From positions 1 through 13,692 of the forward strand of contig JAICRQ010000035.1 of the NCBI GenBank assembly GCA_025966435.1: a stretch of DNA of 13,692 bases, in the 5' to 3' direction. The position numbers were made by a program, and so were the translations under genes. Numbering within the stretch: the stretch's first letter is position 1; every line of letters begins with the position of its first letter. This stretch comes from Anaerolineales bacterium (GTDB lineage: Bacteria > Chloroflexota > Anaerolineae > Anaerolineales > Villigracilaceae). Below, piece after piece: positions 6,787-13,164 of the stretch. The notes beneath the pieces are model-generated. The model did no database searches, was not told the DNA's origin, and worked only from the letters and a program-made list of their open reading frames with translations.

Positions 6787-7258
6787 ATTGAGAATCCAGC
6801 GTCAATATATATTCCTCAATATTCCTGCCGAAGATCTCGGAGAAGAACCGGTCTTCGCCTGCAATGGTAAACCCGCACTTTTCCAAAACCCGCCTGGACC
6901 CAATATTGTGTTTCGCAACGTGAGCATAGAGCGGTCGCGTCTCGATCTCTCTCAGGAAATCCTCGAGTGCCTTCGTAGCAATTCCCTTTCCCCAGTATTC
7001 CTTTCCAAGCCAGTAGCCCACCTCGCGTTCACCGAGTTGCTCGAAGCAAACAATATTCCCGGCGACTTCTCCATTAAAGAGTATCGCCTTGAGCTGGACA
7101 GCTTCATCCGCCATGATCCTGGTCCAATGTGCCATGAATGCCTCCCGACCGCGAGAGGGGAAGTCAGCCATCTGAGTCGCTTCGGGGTCGATCTGTTGCT
7201 CATAGAAGATAGGGAGGTCAGCTTCCGTGACATCGCGGAGTCGGATTTCATCGGGCAT
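6785..7258 (-). CDS. GNAT family N-acetyltransferase
   Basis: A 157-residue compact GNAT. It starts IRLRDVTEADLPIFYEQQ, where a beta strand leads into the first helix, and has an acetyl-CoA loop LGKEYWGKGIATKALEDFL (84-102) with the R/Q-x-x-G-x-G/A pattern written as K86-E-Y-W-G90-K-G92. It ends with AKHNIGSRRVLEKCGF (115-130), the Asn/Ser CoA contact and terminal strand region seen in RimJ/RimL-like enzymes. ATG 7256-7258 has a distant AGGA-type ribosome site about 12 bases upstream and a good promoter-like pair at 7279-7307, so it may start its own transcript, running on toward the MaoC gene. The stop codon lies in the inverted repeat. The substrate is not predictable. It is the third unrelated-looking GNAT in this window, not a tandem duplicate. 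Confidence 0.88.
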   Translation of the reverse strand: MPDEIRLRDVTEADLPIFYEQQIDPEATQMADFPSRGREAFMAHWTRIMADEAVQLKAILFNGEVAGNIVCFEQLGEREVGYWLGKEYWGKGIATKALEDFLREIETRPLYAHVAKHNIGSRRVLEKCGFTIAGEDRFFSEIFGRNIEEYILTLDSQ

Positions 7259-7278
7259 ACGGATTTCTTTCCTGATTA

Positions 7279-7307
7279 ATTATACGAGAGTGTTTGCAAT
7301 GAAACAA
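7279..7307 (-). promoter_or_regulatory. Sigma70-like promoter for the GNAT gene ending at 6785
   Basis: On the minus strand a perfect TATAAT -10 box (7279-7284) lies 17 bases after TTGTTT (7302-7307), which matches the first three bases of the -35 consensus. Transcription would begin near 7272, about 14 bases before the ATG, leaving room for the AGGA-like ribosome site. It sits in the 56-base gap after the MFS stop codon. The call rests on motif and spacing only. Confidence 0.5.
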
Positions 7308-7314
7308 TCGCAAG

Positions 7315-8541
7315 CTAAGGCTCCGTCTGAGTCGATGTGCGCGGGGAAGAAACGCGGCTGAGGAGGAAGATCCCAAGCGCGCTGGTCAGCCCGATGAGCA
7401 GACCTCCAATCCAGATGGCGCGCGGCGCGATGTTATCGTTGAGGAAACCGCCGATGATGGGGGAAAGGGTCCGCGCTATGCCCCAGCCCAGCCAGTGCAT
7501 GGACATATACCTGCCGCGCAAGTCCGCGGGTGCGATGTCTGCCACGTACGTGCTGGCGGTAGGGACGAGGGTGAGCTCGCCAAACGTAAGGATCACCATG
7601 CTCAGCCAGAAGCCCCAGAAGCCGCTCATCAGCGCGACACTGCCTACGCCGAGTGCGTAGATGACCATTGCGGCGCCGAGAACAGGCAGCGTGGGATGCT
7701 GCCGTGTGATATTCGTGACCCAATATTGCACAAAGACGCACATGACTGCATTCGTGGTGGGAATCCAGCCATAAAGAGCTTCCGGGATTCCGAAATTGGT
7801 CTTGGTATACACCGGCATGAGAATCCATAACATGGTCGGCGCGATCAGACCGAGGCTGATCATCCCCACGAATGCCATGTAATTTTTATCGCGCAGCACA
7901 TAGCTATATCCCTCGGCTGGTGAGGTGGGAATGCTGCTATCCGCGCTGGGCTTCACCAGCGTTTCGCGTGCCAGGAAGAAAAGTAACACGCTATAGCTTA
8001 AGAATCCTATTCCCGCGCAAATAAACGCAAGGTCATAAGACCGCGTAGCGAGAAACCCGCCAATGGCAGGACCCAGCGCGAACGCGGCATTATGGGCAAT
8101 GCGGTTAATGGCATAAGCATCGGTCCGCTTTTCGGAGGGGACCATATCTGCAAGCATGGCATCTGCGCCTACCTGATAAAGCGGGTTGGACAAACCGACC
8201 AGGATCATCAACCCGACGAACTGCGGGTACGTTTCCGCTCGCATGAGCAGGAAGTAAGCAATGCCGTTTAATGTGAGACTGAAATTCATCACTACTTTGC
8301 GCCCCACCTTGTCGGCAAGAGTTCCGGCGATGAGTGATGCAAGAATTCCTGTCCCGGCGTTGATCGAGATCAACGTAGCGACGGTACTGAGAGGCAGGTC
8401 CAGTTTGCCGCTGGCGTAGATCAATAGAAAGGGCCAAATCATGCTTCCGCCCGCCGTCGCCAGGACAATGCCGAAAATCATCAGCCAGTACTGGCGCGGA
8501 TACTCGTGATAGAGGTATCTCAACCTGTTAATGAGTTTCAT
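7315..8541 (-). CDS. Major facilitator superfamily transporter (DHA1-like exporter)
   Basis: A 408-residue protein with about 12 hydrophobic segments, the normal MFS size. The cytoplasmic loop between TM2 and TM3 carries motif A, GTLADKVGRK (73-82), and the second half has a related ADLRGRYMSMHWLGWG stretch, as in DHA1 drug:proton antiporters of the MdtG/TetA-like group. A soluble central loop follows TM6 (KPSADSSIPTSPAEGYSY). ATG 8539-8541 is the only sensible start, since the first membrane segment follows about 18 residues later; it has no visible ribosome site, so translation may depend on coupling to the cyclase gene, whose stop lies 19 bases upstream. The placement suggests export of a compound handled by the cyclase-family hydrolase, but this is inference. 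Substrate unknown. Confidence 0.9.
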   Translation of the reverse strand: MKLINRLRYLYHEYPRQYWLMIFGIVLATAGGSMIWPFLLIYASGKLDLPLSTVATLISINAGTGILASLIAGTLADKVGRKVVMNFSLTLNGIAYFLLMRAETYPQFVGLMILVGLSNPLYQVGADAMLADMVPSEKRTDAYAINRIAHNAAFALGPAIGGFLATRSYDLAFICAGIGFLSYSVLLFFLARETLVKPSADSSIPTSPAEGYSYVLRDKNYMAFVGMISLGLIAPTMLWILMPVYTKTNFGIPEALYGWIPTTNAVMCVFVQYWVTNITRQHPTLPVLGAAMVIYALGVGSVALMSGFWGFWLSMVILTFGELTLVPTASTYVADIAPADLRGRYMSMHWLGWGIARTLSPIIGGFLNDNIAPRAIWIGGLLIGLTSALGIFLLSRVSSPRTSTQTEP

Positions 8542-8560
8542 TATTGGAAGAGTATTTGTC

Positions 8561-9256
8561 TTAACTCTCGAATATGGCCACGGCTCGCACCGGGGAACCG
8601 GTGCCGCCGCGGATCTTAAGCGGCAGACCAATAAAGCGAAAGCGCCCTCGACCAATCAACAGGTGTAAATTGATCATGTTTTCGTAGTGTGTAAAACCCA
8701 TCTCCCCACAAATATGATGGACTTGTTTGTTGGAAACCTTCAGAACTCCCGGCGCCATGGTTTCAACGCCGAACGCTGCGATCTTTTGCGCGCCCAGCCA
8801 GCGCGCCGCGTCCGTGCTGATGCCGGGTCCGTGATGCCAATCCTGCGTGCCGAACGCGCGCCGGTAGTGATCCGTATACAGGAGGACGGTATCTCCCGGT
8901 TTGATCTGAAGCTTTGCGGTGGCGAGAGCGTCTTCCAGATCCGCAGGCTCGATCAACTCGCGCAGACCTTTATGGGATAGGTCCAAACAGATGCCCTCGG
9001 TATAGAACATCCTGAGAGGCATGGTATCAACCGACAGACCGCGATACTGGCGCGCCATGTGGTTGATAGCGTCTACGTGTGTCCCGGTATGTTCGCCCAT
9101 TTCCAGCCGGTTCACGGCGGGAGAAATGATGTCCGAGTCCACAATACCATCCCATTCTTCATGAGATACGTGCATCGTGATGTTTACTTCGGGCATGTCC
9201 GGGAAGACTGGCATACCTGTGAAAATTTCCTGACTCAGATCGATGATGTCAACCAT
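8561..9256 (-). CDS. Cyclase family protein (kynurenine formamidase-like metal hydrolase)
   Basis: A 231-residue member of the cyclase/KynB fold family, cytoplasmic metal-dependent hydrolases that act on formamides, lactones or similar bonds. The metal motif is GEHTGTHVDAINHM (54-67), giving H56, H60, D62 and H66; the proline usually found in HxGTHxDxPxH is isoleucine/asparagine here. Other landmarks are LSQEIFTGMPVFP at the start, GDTVLLYTDH (121-130), the VETMAPG region, and YENMINLHLL (191-200). The start overlaps the end of the metallophosphoesterase gene by eight bases, so the two are cotranscribed. A true KynB assignment is not supported, since no other tryptophan-degradation gene is nearby and the motif differs slightly. 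Close alternatives include isatin hydrolase-like and other cyclase-family enzymes. Confidence 0.88.
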   Translation of the reverse strand: MVDIIDLSQEIFTGMPVFPDMPEVNITMHVSHEEWDGIVDSDIISPAVNRLEMGEHTGTHVDAINHMARQYRGLSVDTMPLRMFYTEGICLDLSHKGLRELIEPADLEDALATAKLQIKPGDTVLLYTDHYRRAFGTQDWHHGPGISTDAARWLGAQKIAAFGVETMAPGVLKVSNKQVHHICGEMGFTHYENMINLHLLIGRGRFRFIGLPLKIRGGTGSPVRAVAIFES

Positions 9257-9824
9257 AGCTCTTACTGTTCCGAGTTTGAATAGTTGCAGTATTTGTCAAA
9301 TGTGTCATTTTGGACGCGACGGTCTCCAGTGACAACGGCGTAAACTCTGTACAATCCACGCCTACATCAAAAGACAACCCAATGCCTTTGAGTTTTCCAT
9401 GGCTGTGACCGAACAGATGCCAGGCGCCATGATTCGACCGGTCCCAAACCTGCATGGAATAATGGCACAAAACAATTACCTGCGGAGATGACCCAGCAAC
9501 GAGTTCCGGAAATTCCAGAGATACAAGAGGTGCAATCACCTGGACTTTTTCATCCGCTACAAAATCCTTCAGCCAGGGTTGGTCATGGCTGCCGGGAAGG
9601 ATCTTTATGTGTCCATGCAACTGGCTTGCCCATTTTCTGAAATGATGAATATCGTCCAGCGTAAAGTCTCCGAGGTGGTAGACCGTATCCTCATCGGTCA
9701 CGATGCGATTCCACGTTTCGACCATGAGTGCATTCATCTCATCCACGCTCTTAAATGGACGGTTGAAATATGAAATAGCATAGGTATCGTCGAAATGCGT
9801 ATCGGAGGTGAAAAAGGTTTGCAT
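9249..9824 (-). CDS. Calcineurin-like metallophosphoesterase
   Basis: A 191-residue single-domain phosphoesterase with the family motifs in order: SDTHFDD (7-13, D8 and H10), LGDFTLDD (51-58, D53), GSHD (78-81), CHYSMQVWD (120-128, H121) and FGHSHG (138-143). These residues form the two-metal centre that cleaves phosphomonoesters or diesters. The usual GNHD/E motif is GSHD here, replacing a metal-ligating asparagine by serine. Relatives of this size are common in bacterial and phage genomes as calcineurin-like phosphoesterases of unknown substrate. ATG 9822-9824 has no good Shine-Dalgarno sequence. The gene lies 17 bases after the VOC stop, overlaps the cyclase start, and is clearly part of an operon with both. 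Confidence 0.9.
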   Translation of the reverse strand: MQTFFTSDTHFDDTYAISYFNRPFKSVDEMNALMVETWNRIVTDEDTVYHLGDFTLDDIHHFRKWASQLHGHIKILPGSHDQPWLKDFVADEKVQVIAPLVSLEFPELVAGSSPQVIVLCHYSMQVWDRSNHGAWHLFGHSHGKLKGIGLSFDVGVDCTEFTPLSLETVASKMTHLTNTATIQTRNSKSYG

Positions 9825-9841
9825 AGACGTAACCAGTCGCG

Positions 9842-10264
9842 TTACTCACCGTTTTCTGAATTCTCGGCTGCCTGAAATAAGGTGATCTGCATCCCGTCCG
9901 GGTCTTGCAGGCGCACGTTAGTATCACCCCATGGAGTTTGAATGGGCTCGTGAACCAATGTCGCGCCGTGTGCGAGTAACCGTTCCATAGCCACGTTCAA
10001 GTCCGGTACTTGCAGCGCAAAGCGGATCTGTCCGCTCACGCGCCGCCCGGCTTCCAATTGGTCGATGACATCCGCCTGCCGCTCGTCAAACAGCTCGAGC
10101 GTGGCTTTGCCCATATCGAGAATGAGCGCCTTGCCTCCATCGTTGTTCCAGATGGCGGCGGGTTCGATTCCCAGTCCATCACAATAGAACTTAACCAGGC
10201 GTTCGTAATCCGCAGTTGTTAGGGCGACGCGCAATTCAAGGATAGGATGGTTTGAATTGGACAT
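9842..10264 (-). CDS. VOC family protein (glyoxalase/bleomycin-resistance fold)
   Basis: A 140-residue protein with two paired beta-alpha-beta-beta-beta units. The first runs from ILELRVALTTADYERLVKFYCDGLGIEP through LILDMGKATLELFDE; the second from QIRFALQVPDLNVAMERLL through VRLQDPDGMQITLFQA. The DPDG turn before the last strand is a hallmark of the fold. Family members are metalloenzymes (glyoxalase I, dioxygenases, thiol transferases) or drug-binding proteins, and the specific activity cannot be read here. ATG 10262-10264 is chosen: an AGGA ribosome site lies ten bases upstream and a TATAAT box at 10301-10306. The frame is open to a GTG at 10345, but the extra residues do not resemble the family. 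Followed by the metallophosphoesterase gene at a 17-base gap. Confidence 0.88.
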   Translation of the reverse strand: MSNSNHPILELRVALTTADYERLVKFYCDGLGIEPAAIWNNDGGKALILDMGKATLELFDERQADVIDQLEAGRRVSGQIRFALQVPDLNVAMERLLAHGATLVHEPIQTPWGDTNVRLQDPDGMQITLFQAAENSENGE

Positions 10265-10300
10265 GGGAGGCAATTCCTGTAAACGTGGGAGAGTTCTTGC

Positions 10301-10306
10301 ATTATA
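10301..10306 (-). promoter_or_regulatory. TATAAT -10 element upstream of the VOC gene
   Basis: On the minus strand the 90-base gap between the arginase-like and VOC genes holds a perfect TATAAT. Initiation would fall near 10294, about 30 bases before the VOC ATG, leaving a short leader with its AGGA site. The expected -35 position (about 10324-10329) is poor. It would make VOC, phosphoesterase, cyclase and MFS a separate unit. Confidence 0.4.
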
Positions 10307-10354
10307 AGCGAGTGGGTAAATCAGTGCAGAATCGTGAACGTGCACTAAAACCTC

Positions 10355-11218
10355 TTAAGCTGGACCGAGGACTTGCTTGATGAGTTTGAAACTCGCTTGC
10401 AACGTCTTTCCGTGGGTGTCGTAATGGGGGTCAAACGAAGCTATCGTTGCTGAAGTGATCTTCAGGTTTTCCTGGATGGATTGGATTGCCTCGCTTACGT
10501 CCTCAACACTGAGTCCGCCTTCCGTTAGCCAGCCATTGGCAGGCGTCTCTTTTGGATCGAGCGCATCCAAATCAATATGTATATGAGCCTTCTCTACATT
10601 GCGCAGGAATTCGGGCATGGCTGAATCCATAGCTGCCTGCATTCCTGTTTGCTCAACAGAGGCGGCATCCAGCACCGCGGCACCTGTTTGTTCCAGCATT
10701 TCTCTTTCCCCCGAATCGAAATCGCGGCCGCCAATATGTAAAATGTTCGCGCCGGGAAGGGGACGAAAACCTGGGATAAACAGGGCAAGTTTCTTCCAGC
10801 ATTGCCCGGTGGCAATTGCCAGACCCATTCCATCCAGAAAGCCCGTGGTCGTGGTTTCGGGTGTATTAAACTCTCCGTGCGCGTCGAACCAGATAACACC
10901 CAGTCGATCTGTTCGCGCGCCGGCAATTACGCCGACGGTGGCGCCGCAATTGCCGGACAATATCAATGGGAATTTGCCGTGGTCTCTGGCTTGCGTGACT
11001 CGCTTGGAAAGCGAGGCGTATAACGCAAATTGCGTCTGCACCTCTGCCCGAAACTCAGCTTCAAATTCGACTGGTTCCACAGAGACCTCATGCCCCGCAG
11101 CTTCCAGGACTTGGGCTAAACCATTGTCGATCAAATGCTCCGGTCCGCCTCCCATACGGAGATTTCGATGCCCGGAATCGTAAGGGACCAGGATGATTTG
11201 TACTTTTCGTTTGTTCAT
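10355..11218 (-). CDS. Arginase/ureohydrolase family protein with altered metal-binding motifs
   Basis: A 287-residue protein of the ureohydrolase fold (arginase, agmatinase, formiminoglutamase), of normal length. The fold motifs are recognisable but changed. GGDHS is LSGNCGATVG (87-96), so the first manganese histidine is C91. DAHxDxN is WFDAHGEFN (110-118), with E116 for the second aspartate. The third motif, IDLDALDP (215-222), keeps D216 and D218. FNTPETTTTGFLDGMG follows the second motif. I recall similar GNC-type arginase-family proteins in other bacteria, so this is probably a subfamily, not a decayed gene. Loss of a metal ligand makes arginase activity uncertain. ATG 11218 has a near-perfect ribosome site. 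No arginine or polyamine genes are adjacent. Confidence 0.85.
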   Translation of the reverse strand: MNKRKVQIILVPYDSGHRNLRMGGGPEHLIDNGLAQVLEAAGHEVSVEPVEFEAEFRAEVQTQFALYASLSKRVTQARDHGKFPLILSGNCGATVGVIAGARTDRLGVIWFDAHGEFNTPETTTTGFLDGMGLAIATGQCWKKLALFIPGFRPLPGANILHIGGRDFDSGEREMLEQTGAAVLDAASVEQTGMQAAMDSAMPEFLRNVEKAHIHIDLDALDPKETPANGWLTEGGLSVEDVSEAIQSIQENLKITSATIASFDPHYDTHGKTLQASFKLIKQVLGPA

Positions 11219-11224
11219 TGTCTT

Positions 11225-11232
11225 ATCACCTC
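11225..11232 (-). promoter_or_regulatory. Strong ribosome binding site for the arginase-like gene
   Basis: GAGGTGAT on the minus strand is an uninterrupted eight-base match to the 16S rRNA anti-Shine-Dalgarno tail, six bases before ATG 11218. It fixes the start and is the strongest site in the window, contrasting with several neighbours that have none. Confidence 0.8.
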
Positions 11233-11263
11233 ACATATACTCTGAATAGGTCTTATACGCCAA

Positions 11264-12007
11264 TCATTGCACATTGCACGTGTGGCTGCGGTGGAGCGCC
11301 GTCCGCACCTTACCGGGAAGCGGTTGCTTCGCCTGAGGGTTGATCCATCCGATCGTAGATTGTTCCCCTTGCAGCTGTGACCCTCGTACGAGCACTTCAC
11401 TTAACCGATGATAGTGCTGGAAGAATCCGGCGCGGTCACGAAACCCGTAGCGCTTCCAAAAAACGGGATCCACATTGCGTTCCGCGCGCTGCTGGAGCCG
11501 CAGCATTACAGCCTGGAGATCGCTTTGCGACAGGCTCACCTCATCCATGCCGACGATGAGGATGTTACTACGGTTGGAGAGGAATTGGCCCAGCTTGCTG
11601 CATATCGCATCCGTGAGACGTTCTGCCTCGATGGGACTACCATTATCAAATGAGAGAGTTGCTTCTCTTGGGAGCGCCCGCAGCCGCGTCACCTCGACCA
11701 TAAAGGTCAGACTGGTGGTAAAGGTGACCGCAAAGTCTGGGCTGCGTACCTGCCGATTCTGTTCGGGTTCGTAAATTACGCTGAGGGTTCGTTCCTCGAG
11801 CAGTAGGAATGCTGTCTCCAATTCCAACTGCAGGTCATAAAGGGTTTCCCGGTCCTGTGTCACCCGCAGCTTCTTGCGAATCTTGTCGCGAAACGAAGTG
11901 ACAAACCCTGTGAACCGACGCGAGGACGTCAGCCAGGATTTCATCGGCGCGGTCAGTAGATGCGGTTTGCCGTCGAAGAGATAGTTGAGCAATTCATCTG
12001 TCAACAT
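11264..12007 (-). CDS. Uncharacterised protein with a PD-(D/E)XK nuclease-like core
   Basis: A 247-residue soluble protein I cannot name. Residues 57-110 look like a restriction-endonuclease-type core: a helix DLQLELETAFLLLEER (58-73) with acidic E62/E64, a strand LSVIYEPEQ, then SPDFAVTF (89-96) with P90-D91, and a strand TFMVEVTRLR (101-110) with E105. The usual catalytic lysine of the E-x-K pair is threonine (T107). Later segments include ITDA-like LTDAICSKLGQFL, a strand NILIVGMDEV (148-157) and WINPQAKQPLP (221-231), an arrangement I associate with unannotated conserved bacterial proteins. The N-terminal 50 residues are basic (SFRDKIRKKLRV). ATG 12005-12007 has no clear ribosome site. 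It lies 44 bases after thuA-like and 45 bases before the arginase-like gene. The nuclease reading is an inference from motif spacing. Confidence 0.7.
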   Translation of the reverse strand: MLTDELLNYLFDGKPHLLTAPMKSWLTSSRRFTGFVTSFRDKIRKKLRVTQDRETLYDLQLELETAFLLLEERTLSVIYEPEQNRQVRSPDFAVTFTTSLTFMVEVTRLRALPREATLSFDNGSPIEAERLTDAICSKLGQFLSNRSNILIVGMDEVSLSQSDLQAVMLRLQQRAERNVDPVFWKRYGFRDRAGFFQHYHRLSEVLVRGSQLQGEQSTIGWINPQAKQPLPGKVRTALHRSHTCNVQ

Positions 12008-12051
12008 TACTGGATACGTCAGTTTTACTTACAAGGAAATGTTCAGTTAGT

Positions 12052-12684
12052 TTAGAGCAGCCCTCCGCACCAGCGCAGGGAGTTGCGAATCAACGATTGG
12101 AAAGAGAGATGCAGCCAAACCTCCAGGTTGTGACCGGGGGTTAGCACAATTACGCGCCCGCTGCCCTCCATCCGCCTCCATGCGCCGTGCTGTTCGCCGT
12201 GCGCAGACCTTGTAGTCATGAACACGTCTGCCTGCGAATCGTCCAGCGCCATGAAGTAATGCTCGTCTTTCAATGTAAAGGGACTGATCCCCGCAGAAAG
12301 CGGATGTTCTGCGCGAGGAATCATCGTGACCGGACACTGTTCAGGATGATGCACGAAAACACCACCTAACAAACTGCGCAGCACAGGTTTTTCCGCGTAC
12401 CCCGCTGTGCCAGAGTGGATGGCAAGTAACCCGTTTCCTTTGCGCACATAATCGGCAAAGGCTCTTTGGACTGAGTCTGCCATCCAGCCAGCTTGATCCG
12501 TGGAGGAGACGTTGTCCGATTTTGTCAGTATAACCACTGGGTAATTTTTCATGATGTCCGGTAACCAATCTCGGGCATCTTCGATCCAGTCAAACGAAAA
12601 TTCCGTCCCTGCCAACGCGCCCAGCCCCTCCCTCGCGATATGGGCAGGATGCCAGTGGTCGCCACAAAGAACTAAGATTTTCAT
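12052..12684 (-). CDS. ThuA domain-containing protein
   Basis: A 210-residue protein of the ThuA group, which has a class I glutamine-amidotransferase-like fold and is linked to trehalose or sugar metabolism in some bacteria. Visible landmarks: MKILVLCGDHWHPA at the N-terminal strand, YPVVILTKSDN (48-58), FADYVRKGNGLLAIHSGTAG (76-95), the LLGGVFVHHP segment (105-114), AEHPLSAGISPFTLKDEHYF (125-144), and VIVLTPGHNLEVW (178-190). These are the standard conserved blocks of the family. No sugar-transport or trehalose gene is in the window, so its role is unclear. The ATG is eight bases after the stop of the pyrimidine-dimer glycosylase gene and lacks a ribosome site, suggesting translational coupling to it. 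Confidence 0.88.
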   Translation of the reverse strand: MKILVLCGDHWHPAHIAREGLGALAGTEFSFDWIEDARDWLPDIMKNYPVVILTKSDNVSSTDQAGWMADSVQRAFADYVRKGNGLLAIHSGTAGYAEKPVLRSLLGGVFVHHPEQCPVTMIPRAEHPLSAGISPFTLKDEHYFMALDDSQADVFMTTRSAHGEQHGAWRRMEGSGRVIVLTPGHNLEVWLHLSFQSLIRNSLRWCGGLL

Positions 12685-12692
12685 TTTGCAGT

Positions 12693-13133
12693 TTATTTAC
12701 TTACAGCGCGGATCTCCCAATCCTCCACATCTCCTTCGATGATGTGAAAAAGAGGGTGAGACTCAGGCACGTTTATGCTTTCCATGGCAAGATAACGATC
12801 AACGTCCCTTTGCTTTAACTTCTCCCGCAGGTGTTCCCACTCATACAGAAGCTGTCCTCGCGTACATGGGATCTGGTGATCTAATTTCCTTTGAACGATT
12901 TTGCCTTGCTCGAATCGATACCCACGCCTGATTGCTTCTTGATATATCCCCTCCAGATACACACCAATCGCCGCGACTGGATCTGCAGAGGAGCGGAATC
13001 TTCGCAGCTGAGGATGGTTTCGATATCCCACGGTCTCATTTTGCAATACCTTCTGGGCGAGCAACCCCTCCCTCCACACGGCTAACAGCCCCTTGGTATC
13101 CAGGTAGCAGGGGTGGAGCGTCCAGAGTCGCAT
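12693..13133 (-). CDS. Pyrimidine dimer DNA glycosylase/endonuclease V family protein
   Basis: A 146-residue DNA repair enzyme of the T4 endonuclease V (DenV) family, close to the 138 residues of the phage enzyme. The family excises UV-induced cyclobutane dimers by glycosylase and AP-lyase action. Landmarks are MRLWTLHPCYLDTKG, VWREGLLAQKVL (19-30, with E22 as counterpart of T4 Glu23), VGYRNHPQLRRF (35-46), and IYQEAIRRGYRFEQGKI (63-79). The catalytic amine in T4 is the N-terminal Thr2 after Met removal; here residue 2 is arginine. ATG 13131-13133 has AAGAG five bases upstream. The gene follows an AlkB-type repair gene by 31 bases and precedes thuA-like by eight, so two DNA-damage reversal or excision enzymes are co-oriented and probably cotranscribed. 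Confidence 0.88.
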   Translation of the reverse strand: MRLWTLHPCYLDTKGLLAVWREGLLAQKVLQNETVGYRNHPQLRRFRSSADPVAAIGVYLEGIYQEAIRRGYRFEQGKIVQRKLDHQIPCTRGQLLYEWEHLREKLKQRDVDRYLAMESINVPESHPLFHIIEGDVEDWEIRAVSK

Positions 13134-13164
13134 CGGCTCTTAATGTACCACCAACAGAGCTACA

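Noticed and set aside
4807..7258. Three GNAT genes as a recent tandem duplication
   Set aside because: Their lengths and motif sequences (QRTVVN, RRSAWGHGYA, KEYWGKGIA) differ strongly and they lie on both strands; they are independent members of the superfamily.
10323..10346. AGTGCA/TGCACT inverted repeat as terminator of the arginase-like gene
   Set aside because: Only six-base arms around a 12-base loop and no T run afterwards; too weak to call.
10599..11183. 194-codon plus-strand open frame opposite the arginase-like gene
   Set aside because: Low-complexity Ser/Pro/Ala-rich composition, no domain pattern, fully antisense to a gene with a strong ribosome site.
10355..11218. Arginase-like gene as a pseudogene
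   Set aside because: The frame is full length, well started and the altered residues sit in otherwise coherent motifs, which points to a divergent subfamily, not decay.
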